Below, piece after piece: positions 22,321 to 34,164 of a stretch of DNA of 64,000 bases. Each line of letters starts with the position of its first letter. Within the stretch, counting starts at the first letter, position 1. The stretch lies in contig NC_060207.1 of the NCBI RefSeq assembly GCF_021130785.1, positions 198,102,001 to 198,166,000 of the forward strand, in the 5' to 3' direction. The notes under the pieces are model-generated. The model was not told where the DNA came from. It made no database searches and saw only the letters and a program-made list of their open reading frames with translations. Made by a program: the position numbers and the translations under genes. The DNA is from Homalodisca vitripennis. Lineage: Eukaryota; Arthropoda; Insecta; Hemiptera; Cicadellidae.

Positions 22321-22924
22321 TAAGTCTTTGATTAAGGATATAAACTATTTTCTTGACATTATAGAAAATAGTTTTATAGTAAAGACGCAGCTACCCGTAT
22401 GGTATGGGATTTATAACGAGGCTTTAAATATATATTAAGAGACGATAGAAACTTTTATTTTATTTCTAGATTACAGCAATGACCAAGTACTGAATGCTTA
22501 ATATTTTCCAAAATGTAAATTTCAAATTTTATTTGTATTGAACCGTTTAATTGTCTCGTGGGGATATTTTCTTACTCTGGGCCCAACAGTGAGTGCTGAA
22601 AAGCCTTGAAATGAGAAATTCTGTCTCATTAAAATTTATTTTATGCTTCCAAGATTGTCAATTTAAACATATTGAAGATAGTGGTTAAATTAATTAAACA
22701 TATGTTTTTGTTGTCATATAATAATGTTAAACTGAACAGTATTTGATTACATTTAATGTGCTCTTTTAATAAGTATCAACATTTGTTTGTTTTAATGCAA
22801 CCTTTAAGACCAACATGCGACTCTACGTAACTTTAGAGACCAGAAGGGATATATGTTAACTAGGTACTCTAAAGAATATCCATGTACAATTTGAATACCA
22901 TCGGTCCAGTAGTTTTTACGTAAT

Positions 22925-22992
22925 TGAGTAACACACATACACGCAAACAAACACAAATATCCACGCACACACGAACACACAGACAGACACTA
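22925..22992 (+). repeat. A/C-rich imperfect microsatellite
   Basis: This is an interrupted ACAC, ACAAAC and CAGACAGACAC tract. It is present with small changes in the second duplication unit at 30060-30122. Confidence 0.7.
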
Positions 22993-23490
22993 CAAGATGT
23001 TTATATGAATATCTTTTACTGCGAAATCTCAGAAAGCCAATAATATAAAGGATATAAATAAATCTAAATCATATTTTCTAAGAATAAAATTAGACAGACT
23101 ATTGTATAACTCTAAGCTCAAACTGCAAAAAGAATTTAAGCATGATTAAAGAATGCGAGTATCACTTAAAAATTCAAAAGCAAACTATGCTGATCCCTCC
23201 AAAACAATATTTTATCTGAAAGATCTATATAGAAAAAATAAAGTGAGTGATGATTTCATCACCAATTAAAATTGTACTATTTTCCTATATTTTACTTACA
23301 CGCAGATTCTCAATACTTTTAAAGATGTTATGTTATTTTTAAGTATTACAGTTAATAAATACAGCTTCACTAAATAAGGCGATTCAATATAATTTTGTGA
23401 ATCCATTGAACAGTATAATTGATTTCAAATTATTCACTAACAAAATTAACTCTTATAATTGTCTAACAAGAGGCATTTCAGACAATATAA

Positions 23491-23645
23491 CTTGTTAATG
23501 CAAATCCGACATACACAATCGAGATTAAACTGCCTGGTGGAAACGGATATCTGTGATATCGACATGTATAGTTTGAAGCATTTCCATTACCATCCGTGTA
23601 CAATGACTCCCTTATGCATACAACCAGTGACGCTTCTGTAATGTT
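23491..23645 (+). repeat. Dispersed repeat family D, copy 1
   Basis: The family signature is CATACACAATCGAGATTAA, then GATATCTGTGATATCGACATG, then CGTGTACAATGACTCCC and AACCAGTGACGCTTCTGTAATG. Copies occur at 30583-30738, 47783-47940 and, in reverse, at 59002-59150. The 60-codon ORF over this copy does not stay open in the diverged copies, which argues against coding. Confidence 0.7.
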
Positions 23646-24559
23646 CTCGCTGTTGGACTAACAAAAGAGATCGCAAACATCATTCTTTTATTTTAAGGTT
23701 ACGGTAAAACCTTTGGATAGTACTTTTTAAGAAAAATATTTTTGAAACCATGAACTGATTTGATACAAAGCCAGTTTTAATATAGACAATAACTTAAAAC
23801 TTAAAGAATACTTTAATTTAGATTAAAGACGATATATTTATAGTTTGAGCATCTACTCTTAAAAGTTATCTTAGATAATTGCTATAATAATCAAATTATA
23901 AAAATTATGGAAATAAAGAATGCTTCTATAAACCCCACCAGTACAGAGGGCGTTTTGTCAATCCATTTCGGCCAGTTACTGATGAAAGGAATCGATTTCT
24001 GTACATTTGTAATCACGATACCTGTATAAATAAGGAACTCCTAATAATTTTACCTCCATTACCTCCACATTTCTATTGAAAATAGTAATCATCTGTAAAC
24101 TGGAAGTCCTGATGTCTCTCTGTCAAGGAATTTTGGTTACATTACTGTTTTAAGTAACCAAAGCCATCGAGAAAAATACAGAATCAAAATGTTCATAAAA
24201 ATAGTATATTTTGAAAGATAACAATGTGAAGTTTTCCTGCAATTGATGGCATATTTGATAAAGTTTCTTTCTTTGATTAGTTGATTTCAGGTAAAGCTTC
24301 AACAATTTAGTTTGACTTGCAGTATCATATTCATATTACGTAAACCGGTAATATGATTTTTTGTGAGCCTTTTTGACTGGTATTATTAATAAAATAAGGG
24401 TTGTACCGCGCGTGGATATATTGTACCTATGTGTTTGAAGTCTGATATTAACTTACTCCTTAGTATGCCAGTTAATTACACGTATGTTATCTATTTCAAA
24501 CTAACTTTGAAAATACTTACAGTTTTTTAAATTTGGAACAAACCTCCGATATTTATACA

Positions 24560-24725
24560 ACATACAGGGTTAGAGTTCATCATATCATGTGTCGCAAAAA
24601 AGGCTTCACTGAAGTTTCTTGTAAACTTTAAGTTCATAGCTCGTTTCATTATAGACAGATAGAAAAACAAACAGTCATACGGAAAAGAAACTTGTACATC
24701 ACCAAACAAAAGAGGAATTATGTCA
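24560..24725 (+). repeat. Dispersed repeat family A-like, copy in unit 1
   Basis: It contains AAGGCTTCACTGAAGTTTC, CTTTAAGTTCATAGCTCG with TTTCATTATAGACAGATAG, and CATACGGAAAAGAAACTTG. The same text appears at 31650-31805 and, diverged, at 55480-55600. Confidence 0.55.
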
Positions 24726-25309
24726 TCCTATTAAATAGTAAGCTTCAACTACGCTCAGGCAAATTTCAATGGTTACTTTTCATGAAACTCATTCTTGTCT
24801 ATAAGGAATTGAGTTTTTAAACAAAATTGGTAAAAAAATTAAATATTTTATGTATCTTCTTGCATTATTTATTCATTTATTTATTGTATTGGATTTTATA
24901 TAATTGTATGCACAAGTAAAGTATACACACAGTCACCATTGAATGATATTGTGTGTGTTGGGATAGTAGGGCTGAGGTAATATCACGTATTACAATCTCT
25001 AAAAATTTACACAGTTTGTTTATAAATCTATTTATTATGCTATCTTATGACCCAGACGTTGTGAATCATAAAATTTCAATATTTCGTAGCTTTTAAATAC
25101 TTTTTTAAATTTTTCCTGAAACATCGAAACGATCATGTATTAAGTCGAGAAAACATTAGTGAGATATTATATCAAATATTCCTTCTGCATTAGGAAATAC
25201 AAAAGTTTTGTGAATATGTAAATATTATTTTTATCATGAGATTTACATGATTATCATAAGCCATTTTTTAAACAACAAAATTTGTCTATAAAAAGTTTTC
25301 AAAGATGTT

Positions 25310-25625
25310 ACGGGAATTTGAAAAACGTTTTCTTTTTTCTCTAAGCTCATTAATAATGAGATATGATTTTTTTATTGTAAACAGCCGCCATATTGAAATG
25401 AAAGAGTGTACCAAGGTGGCCAACAAGCTTAATAAAGATACCAAGGTTGACTTATCTTGAAAAACTTTCCACGGACTACCACAATTGAACTAAACAGCAA
25501 AACAAGCTGACCAACGACCTAAATCGAGATATATAAAGATTAACGTTGGTACTACGTTATGTTATATGTATATATGTTATTATCGGGTTAACATTCGCCC
25601 TACAAATTCATAAAAAAATGGTTTG
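25310..25625 (+). other. ~310 bp segment present only in duplication unit 1
   Basis: Unit 2 runs directly from CAAAAATGTTTACATATTT (about 32400) into AAATAAAATATTTTGTAAC, while unit 1 has about 310 extra bases containing CAGCCGCCATATTGAAATG, ACCAAGGTGGCC and ACCAACGACCTAAATCG. It is either an insertion in unit 1 or a deletion in unit 2. I do not see clear target duplications or inverted ends. Confidence 0.7.
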
Positions 25626-26604
25626 AATAAAATATTTTGTAACTTCTAAGCTTACTTTAAGTTTAAACTATATAGATTTTGATATGTTAAAAACAGATCT
25701 TAGATTTATTCGACACATGTTCGTGCTGTAATAATCCAATGTTCATAGAGGACATTTGATTACATTTAACAAGCTCTTTCAATTGAACAACTTTTATTTA
25801 CTGTGGTGCTTGTTTGATAACTTTGGAGACCTGTGGACGTAGCATGAAAGGATTTTTGAAATATGAATATGCCTATATGTCACCTTGTATATAATAGTTC
25901 GGATTATTTTTTTCAATTTATCGTCTAAGTTATGATTCTCTACTTTTAAAATACTTTTATGTGAGAATTATAATTTCAGCTTATTCTTTACAATAATACT
26001 TTAACCAAATTTAACCTGGTTAGTAATAATGAGTGTTTACAAATGTATATATACATACATAAGATATTTTATGTTAATTTCAAGTAAACTAACTTTAACT
26101 TGAACTTATTCTTTATTTTATTTTTTTCGTTTTAAGTTTTTAAATATCTTTGTTATGTTTCACATTCAAGAAATATATTTTAACCTTTGCAGTCCTTCCT
26201 TTAAAAAGAGTTGGAAAGGAAGAAGAAAAGTTATAGATCAAGCTCTCTTCCAGTGTCACCCAAATCTCGCAGTCTCCATTACGAATGAAAGTCATTTAAT
26301 ACAAATTTAAGAAAATTTGCAGTACCATAATATTAAAATAATTTTAAAAAGCCGTGGTGTTTGAAATGTATTATTTGTGTTCTCTGCATAATTTAAGATA
26401 AAGCAAATCTTAGTTAATACTTCATATTTATCCGAAGTAACTTATCTTTACAGTTTTATTTGACAAAAATGGTTATATTGAACAATTTTAAACAATACAT
26501 TTAAAAGCAGTAAAACAATGAAAAGAGCTGATGTTCTGATTTAATTAAATGGTCGTATAAAACTAAAGAACTCCATAATTGACTTTTCTGATAAAATATT
26601 TAAG

Positions 26605-26735
26605 TAGTAACGAAGTACAGGTGAGAGGAAGAACACGCCCGGATTTGAATGAATATTCCCCGGGGAAATTTGTTAACTCAAAGAAAGATTTTATTTACTC
26701 CGATGTCTTTACATGTGCTGAAACTTATTTTAAAC
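26605..26735 (+). repeat. Dispersed repeat family E, copy 1
   Basis: The signature AGTACAGGTGAGAGGAAGAA, GAATATTCCCCGGGGAAAT, TTGTTAACTCAAAGAAAGA recurs in unit 2 (33396 onward) and, diverged, at 41585-41720 (GAATATTCCCTTGGGAAATA, CGTTAACTCGAAGAAAG). The CCCCGGGG-like centre is a short palindrome. Confidence 0.65.
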
Positions 26736-27229
26736 ATTACACGTAATACCTGGTTTATCTCCAATATTACTTTTTATTATTGCGATAAGTTTCTTAACAA
26801 CAACAGAATGAATGAATTAGGTATGGTTATCCTGACTATTACTAAATATGATATCGGGTCCCAATTCTCATAAAACTCTAAATTTTTGAAAATCTTATGT
26901 ATGAATTTGTAACCATGTCTGCGTTAACTATATTAATACATAGATACAAAAGGAGGACAATGCCAAAAAAAACATCAATATCTAAATGTGTTGGTTTTAT
27001 GAAAATACATTATGATCAGTGATTTTACTTTACAGTCATTAACAAATTTAATAAATTTATTTGCATTTAACAATTTCTTTGACAACTTATCGTTATTTGT
27101 TTTAGTGTAATACTTCTTTAGTGTAAATTCCTAAATTCTGGTCATATTTGGGGGTAAAAAACTTTATTCATTTGTGCAAATTAATGACTGTATAGTTTGA
27201 AAAACAATTACTTAAGGATTTTCTTAGGG

Positions 27230-28300
27230 AGAGACAGGAAAATGCAATTACGCACGCAGGTGGCCAGCCTGTAGTGTGGGGACTCCCCTAAAAACGGGTT
27301 TACTCACTAAAATTTCATCCTCCACTCTTTAGGATTCTAACCTGGGATTGTTTATCACATTACTTCACGCTAGGCATAATTTGGCTTAGGCCCGTGGGTT
27401 CGCTCCTTATCCAGCCGCTCGGTCAAGGGATCTGGGGCCACTTCGCGGTCCAGATCGGGTTTCTTTTCCAGGAGGATGCCCCGGACCAACTAGGACATAC
27501 AATCCCAGTTCCCCTCATCCTCCATAATCTTTTTGCAGACCATGTCCACCGAAAAACCACCGAGTTTTCTTGTGGCCTCCAGGCGGAGCCTTTCCCAACG
27601 CAGACAGCGGAAGAAGGTGTGATCCGCGTCGTCGGGAACGCGCGGGCAGTAGATGCAATACGGTGAACCGGTCCTTGCCCATCCGGTTCAGGTACGACTT
27701 AAAATAGCCGTGACCTGTCAGGAACTGCGTGAGGTAGTAGTCCACCTCGCCATGCCGCCTTTTTCGACCCATGGTTGAATCTGCTAGATGAGTCGCCCAG
27801 TCCATCGTCCTCGAATTTCATGCTCCCAGCTGTGTTGTCACTGCTGGAAGGATCGGGCGCGCTCTTTGGATCTTGCTGCGTCCTTGTCGATCTCGCCTTG
27901 TATCTGATAAATCGCCTTCCTCTCCCCTGCCTAGAGCTTGACAGGAATGACTCCTGCAGCCACCAGGACGGCAGGCTGGGATACTGTCCGATAGGCGGAA
28001 CACACCCGGAGTCCAGCTTGGACGCTGAACCCGGGCGAGTCGCAATCTATACAATTCCTTGGTAAGAGCGTCTGCCCACACCTCTGCCCCATAAAGGAGC
28101 ACGGACTGGACTGCGGACATCAATAACCACCTTTTGCTGCTCGACCGAGGACCCCCAACATTGGCCATCAGCTTACTTAAGATAAGAGACCACCTTAGCA
28201 GCCTTGTCCGCCGAACGGAAGATCTGGTCTCTTCAGCTTAACTTGTTGTCCACCATGACTCCGAGTTACTTGGCGGCACGCGTTGATTGGACCAGGAATA
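27230..28300 (-). mobile_element. 5'-truncated R1-clade non-LTR retrotransposon, copy 1
   Basis: The GC-rich block on the minus strand includes the end of the reverse transcriptase ORF (28300 to 27423) and a ~190-base 3' untranslated part (to about 27230, ending near CCTGTCTCTCCCTAAG on the minus strand). The 5' truncation is the usual result of incomplete target-primed reverse transcription. The element sits near the right end of duplication unit 1, with its twin at 34165-35225. Confidence 0.8.
27423..28300 (-). pseudogene. R1-clade reverse transcriptase 3' fragment, copy 1
   Basis: The fragment keeps the conserved stretch SVLLYGAEVWADAL after the RT core, a tail with VDYYLTQFLTGHGYFKSYL and a CCHC-like zinc motif (C-x2-C-x8-H-x4-C), all typical of R1-clade ORF2 C termini. 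The catalytic YxDD part is absent. In-frame stops (TAA, TGA, TAG) are shared with copy 2. This copy also has single-base insertions relative to copy 2 near 28020, 27760, 27672 and 27432, mostly in short homopolymers, which break the frame further. The overlapping ORFs on the plus strand are shadows. Confidence 0.85.
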
Positions 28301-28565
28301 TGACTACTTGTTTTGATAAGAATACTAATATTTCGCTTGGACATCTGTGATAGTTCAGTGGTAGCAAAGACATTAGTAACAACGTTTCCAGGTCTATAAT
28401 CTGATCTCTTCCTTTGCTAAATGGATAACCAAACTAACAAATATCTACCAAGTAAGTCAAAATAACAAAGTATACAAGAAAATTTTCATACGAGGTAAAA
28501 CAATCACAATAAAATTTCTATATAACCAAAAATCAATACCTGAACGTAGGAATACACGTCGAAAC

Positions 28566-29110
28566 GTATAGGAGCTACAAAGTTAAATATTATATTTTTA
28601 ATGAACATTGATTTGTTGAGCATTAACATGGTATGTACCCAAAGGGTCTGGAAATTTAACAGATAACACTTATTAGAACTATATTATAATATATCCTAAT
28701 ACTTAATAATATTAGGATATGTAGAGATATGATGGTTTACGATGTTAAATTTTTATTGATATCTAATTGAAAAACATTTATTCGTTGAGCGTTCACATGG
28801 TCTGTAAACTCAAGGGGTTATGTAATTAGTAACACTTATTATACAATAGTGTTAAGATATGCTAGAGATATGAAGTTACACCTTAAATGATTATATTGAT
28901 AACCGATTAAAGAAAATTAATTCTTTGAGCGTTAACATGTTTGAAACTAAAGGGGCTGGAAATTTACTTTATATACTTTATTAGGACAATAGGACCATAA
29001 CGATAATATTGAGAAATGATTATTAAACACCGATCGGCTATGACTTCATTTTAGAAAAACCTAGTTTTTATGATTATGCAAGTAACGGTTAGGCTGAGCG
29101 TTAGTATAAA
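28566..29110 (+). repeat. Diverged ~140-170 bp minisatellite, copy 2
   Basis: It carries the same unit order as 21560-22100, with substitutions and small indels. It includes GAGCATTAACATGGTATGTA, GCGTTCACATGGTCTG and GAGCGTTAACATG. Confidence 0.65.
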
Positions 29111-29459
29111 TTAAAAAGAATTTTTTTTGTAACTTCAGTGGCATAGCGTAATCTGCCGAAGAAACAAAACTGAAAATTAATTGAGTATATTCATTCCAAA
29201 ATTTCAATATAGTTCATAAAAAAGAGTAGTAGACTCGAAAAATTTTCATTGCAGCCTCAGCGTAGCCTGTTACGAGACGCTAGATCTTGCGTACCCCTAC
29301 TTACCATCATTTATTAACACATAAGTCTTTGATTAAGGATATAAAACTATTTTCTTGACATTATAGAAAATAGTTTTATAGTAAAGGACGCAGCTACCCG
29401 TATAGTATGGGATTTATAACGAGGCTTCAAATATATATTAAGAGACGATAGCAACTGTT

Positions 29460-29693
29460 ATTTTATTTCTAGATTACAGCAATGACCAAGTACTGAATGC
29501 TTAATATTTGCCAAAATGCAAATTTTAAATTATATATTTTTATTGAACCGATTAATTCTCTGGTATGGATATTTTCTTTTATTTCTAGATTACAGCAATG
29601 ACCAAGTACTGAGAATGCTTAATATTTGCCAAAATGCAAATTTTAAATTATATATTTTTATTGAACCGATTAATTCTCTGGTATGGATATTTT
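29460..29693 (+). repeat. ~117 bp tandem duplication private to unit 2
   Basis: TTTTATTTCTAGATTACAGC through TCTCTGGTATGGATATTTTC occurs twice in a row (starts near 29459 and 29576). Unit 1 has one copy at about 22457-22573. The copies differ by only a few bases, so the event followed the 7 kb duplication. Confidence 0.85.
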
Positions 29694-30582
29694 CTTACTC
29701 TGGGCCCAACATTGAGTGCTGAAAAGCCTTAAAATGAGAAATTTTGTCTCATTAAAATTTTATTATATGCTTCCAAGATTGTCAATTCAAACATAATGAA
29801 GATAGTGGTTAAATTAATTATACATATGTTTTTGTTGTCATGTAATAATGTTAAACTGAACAGTAAATTTGAGTACATTTAATGTGCTCTTTCAATAACT
29901 ATCAACATTTGTCCTGCTGTAATGCAACCTTTTAAGACCAAGATGCGATTCTACGTAACTTTAGAGACCAGAAGGGATATATGTTAACTAGATACTCTAA
30001 AAGAATATCCATGTACAATTTCAATATCATAGGTCTGGTAGATTTTACGTAATTTAGTACCCTACATACACACAAACAAACTCAAATATCCACGCACAAC
30101 ACGAACACACAGGCAAAACACTACAAGATGTTTATATTATAGTATAGGTTAAGAATATCTTTTACTGCAAAAATCTCAGAAAGCCAATGATATAAAGGAT
30201 ATAAATAAATCTAAATCATGTTTTCTAAGAATAAAATTAGACAGACTATTGTATAACTATAAGCTCAAACTGCCCAAAGTATTTAAGCATGATTAAAGAA
30301 TGCGAGTATCACTTAAAAAATATCAAATGCAAACTATGCTGATCCCTCCAAAACAATATTTTATCTGAAAGATCTATATAGAAAAAATAAAGTAAATTAT
30401 GATTTCATAACCACAAGAGGTTAATGTTATTTTTAAGTATTACAGTTAATAAATACAGCTTCACTAAATAAGGCGATTCAATATCATGTTGTGAATCCAT
30501 TGAACAGTATAATTGATTTCAAATTATTCACTAACATAATTAACTCTTATAATTGTCTACCAAGAGGCATTTCATACAATAT

Positions 30583-30738
30583 AACTTGTTAATGCAAATC
30601 CGACATACTCAATCGAGATTAAACTGCCTGGTGGACACGGATATCTGTGATACCGACATGTATAGTTTGAAGCATTTCAATTACCATCCGTGTACAATGA
30701 CTCCCTTATGCATACAACCAGTGACGCTTTGGTAATGT
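30583..30738 (+). repeat. Dispersed repeat family D, copy 2
   Basis: It is the duplicate of 23491-23645 inside unit 2, with a few substitutions (for example GGACACGGATATCTGTGATA). It was carried along by the 7 kb duplication. Confidence 0.7.
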
Positions 30739-31649
30739 TCTCGCTGTTAGACTAACAAAACAGATCGCAAACAACATTCTTTCCTTTTTAAGGTTATGGT
30801 AACACCTTTTGATAGTACTTTTTAAGAAAAATATTTTGGGGACCTCCTGATTTGATACTAAGCCAGTTTTAATATAGACAATAACTTAAAACTTAAAGAA
30901 TACTTTAATTTAGATTAAAGACGATATATTTATAGTTTTATCATCTACTCTTAAAAATTATCTTATATATTTTCCATTATAATTAAATTATAAAATGATG
31001 GAAATAAATAATGCTTCTATAAACCCCACCAGTACATGCCGGGCGTTTTGTCAATCCATTTCGGCCAGTTACTGATGAAAGGAATCGATTTCTGTACATT
31101 TGGAATCGCGATACCTGTATAAATAAGGAACTCCTAATAATTTTAACTCCATTACCTAAAAAATGTCTATTGAAAATATTAATCATCTGTAAACCGGAAG
31201 TCTTGATGTCTCTCTTTCAAGGAAGTCTGGTTACATTACTGTTTTAAGTAACGAAAGCCATCGAGAAAAATACAGAATCAAAATGTTCATAAAAAATAGT
31301 ATATTTTGAAAGGTAATAATGTGAAGTTTTCCTGCAATTGATGGCATATTTGATAAAGTTTCTTTCTATGATTAGTTTATTTCAAGTAAAGCTTCAACAA
31401 TTTTGTTTGACTTGCAGTATCATATTCATAGTACGTAAAACGGTAATATGATTTTTACTGAGCTTTTTTAACTGGTATTATTAATACAATAAAGGTTGTA
31501 CCGCGCATTGATATATTGTACCTACGTGTTTGAAGTCTGATATTAACTCACTCCATAGTATGCCAGTTAATTACACATATGTTATCTATTTCAAACTAAC
31601 TTTGAAAATACTTAGAGTTTTTAAATTTGGAACAAACCTCCGATATTAA

Positions 31650-31805
31650 TACAACATACAAGGTTGGAGTTCATCACATCATGTGTCACACAACAGGCTT
31701 CACTGAGGTTTCTTGTAAACTTTAAGTTCATAGCTCGTTTCATTATTGACAGATAGAAAAACAAATAGTCATATGGAAAAGAAACTTGTACATCATCAAA
31801 CAAAA
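31650..31805 (+). repeat. Dispersed repeat family A-like, copy in unit 2
   Basis: It duplicates 24560-24725 with substitutions (for example ACAACAGGCTTCACTGAGG). The minus-strand ORF in both copies differs at several residues and has no recognisable motif. Confidence 0.55.
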
Positions 31806-33395
31806 GATGAATTATGTCATCCTATTAAGTAGTAAGTTCAACTACGTTCAGCCAAATTTCAATGGTTACTTTTCATGAAACTCATTCTTGTCTATTAATA
31901 AATGAGTTTTTAAACAAAATTGGTTAAAAAATGAGATGTTTTATGTATCTTCTTGCATGATTTATTAATTTTTGTATTGTATTGGATTTTATATAATTTT
32001 ATGCACAATTAAAGTATTCACACAGTCACCATTGAATGATATTGTGTGTGTTGGGATAGTTGGGCTCAGGTAATATCACGTATTAAAATCTCTAAAAATT
32101 TACAGAGTTTGTTTTTAAATCTATTTATTATGCTATCTTATGACCCAGACATTCTGAACCACCAAATTTCAGTATGTTGTAGCTTTTAAACACTTTTTAA
32201 ATTTTTCCTGAAAAATAGAAATGATCATGTATTAAGTCGAGAAAACATTAGTGACATATTATATCAAATATTCCTTCTGTATTAGGAAATACAAAAGTTT
32301 TTTGAAAATGTAAACATTATTTTTACAATGAGATTTACATGAACTCGTTATTTCAAAAGCCATTTTTGATACAACAAAATTTGTCTATAAAAATTTTTCA
32401 AAAATGTTTACATATTTAAATAAAATATTTTGTAACTTCTAAGCTTACTTTAAGTTTAAACTATATACATTTTGAGATGTTGAACGGATCTTAGATTTAT
32501 TCGACACATGTTCGGGCTGCCAGAAAGCAATGTTCATAGAGGACATTTGATTACATTTAATAAGCTCTTTCAATTGAACAACTTTTATTTACTGTGGTGC
32601 TTGTTTGATAACTTTGGAGACTTGTGGACGTAGCATGAAAGGATTTTTGAAATATGAATATGCCTATATGTCACCTTGTATATAATAGTTCGGATTATTT
32701 TTTCAATTTATCGTCTAAGTTATGATTCTCTACTTTTAAAATACTTTTATGTGAGAATTATAATTTCAGCTTATTCTTTACAATAATACTTTAACCAAAT
32801 TTAACCTGGTTAGTAATAATGAGTGTTTACAAATGTATATATACATACATAAGATATTTTATGTTAATTTCAAGTAAACTAACTTTAACTTGAACTTATT
32901 CTTTATTTTATTTTTTTCGTTTTAAGTTTTTAAATATCTTTGTTATGTTTCACATTCAAGAAATATATTTTAACCTTTGCAGTCCTTCCTTTGAAAAGAG
33001 TTGGAAAGGAAGAAGAAAAGTTATAGATCAAGCTCTCTTCCAGTGTCACCCAAATCTCGCAGTCTCCATTACGAATGAAAGTCATTTAATACAAATTTAA
33101 GAAAATTTGCAGTACCATAATATTAAAATAATTTTAAAAAGCCTTGGTGTTTGAAATGTATTATTTGTGTTCTCTGCATAATTTAAGATAAAGCAAATCT
33201 TAGTTAATACTTCATATTTATCCGAAGTAACTTATCTTTACAGTTTTATTTGACAAAAATGGTTATATTGAACAATTTTAAACAATACATTTAAAAACAG
33301 TAAAACAATGAAAAGAGCTGATGTTCTGATTTAATTAAATGGTCGTATAAAACTAAAGAACTCCATAACTGACTTTTTCTGATAAAATATTTAAG

Positions 33396-33741
33396 TAGTA
33401 ACGAAGTACAGGTGAGAGGAAGAACACGCCCGGATTTGAATGAATATTCCCCGGGGAAATTTGTTAACTCAAAGAAAGATTTTATTTACTCCGATGTCTT
33501 TACATGTGCTGAAACTTATTTTAAACATTACACGTAATACCTGGTTTATCTCCAATATTACTTTTTACCATTACGATAAGTTTCTTAACAACAACACCTG
33601 GGAAAATTTGTTAACTCAAAGAAAGATTTTATTTTCTCCGATGTCTTTACATGTGCTGAAACTTATTTTAAACATTACATGTAATACCTGGTTTATCTCC
33701 AATATTACTTTTTACTATTGCGATAAGTTTCTTAACAACAA
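33396..33741 (+). repeat. Family E copy with a 147 bp tandem duplication
   Basis: The block from CCCCGGGGAAATTTGTTAAC (about 33450) to CTTAACAACAACA (about 33596) is repeated as CTGGGAAAATTTGTTAACTC through ACAACAACAGAATG (to about 33745). Unit 1 has a single copy. The join creates the longer 123-codon frame at 33440-33811, which is a by-product and not a gene. Confidence 0.8.
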
Positions 33742-34164
33742 CAGAATGAATGAATTAGGTATGGTTATCCTGACTATTACTAAATATGATATCGGGTCCC
33801 AATTCTCATAAAACTCTAAATTTTTGAAAATCTTATGTATGAATTTGTAACCATGTCTGCGTTAACTATATTAATACATAGATACAAAAGGAGGACAATG
33901 CCAAAAAAAAAACATCAAGAACTAAATGTGTTGGTTTTATGAAAATACATTATGATCAGTCATTATACTTTACAGTCATTAACAAATTTAATAAAGTTAT
34001 TTGCATTTAACAATTTCTTTGACAACTTATCGTTATTTGTTTTAGTGTATACTTCTTTAGTGTAAATCCCTAAATTCTGGTCATATGTGGGGGTAAAACT
34101 TTATTCATTGTGCAAATTATTGACTGTATAGTTTGAAAAACAATCATTTAAGAATTTTTTTAGG

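Larger units (their letters stand above)
21560..28565 (+). repeat. Tandem duplication, unit 1 (~7.0 kb)
   Basis: The sequence from the minisatellite (ACAAAGTTAAATATTATATT near 21570) to GTAGGAATACACGTCG near 28545-28560 is repeated in direct orientation as 28566-35487. The coordinate offset drifts from about 7005 at the left to 6790 in the middle and about 6925 at the right because of indels. The unit carries minisatellite, family A, D and E copies and an R1-clade relic. No intact gene lies inside. The two copies may be a true segmental duplication or two haplotypes joined by assembly. Confidence 0.9.

Noticed and set aside
33440..33811. A 123-codon open frame on the plus strand
   Set aside because: It arises from the private 147 bp duplication of a non-coding repeat. 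The predicted product repeats itself, and the copy in unit 1 is short.
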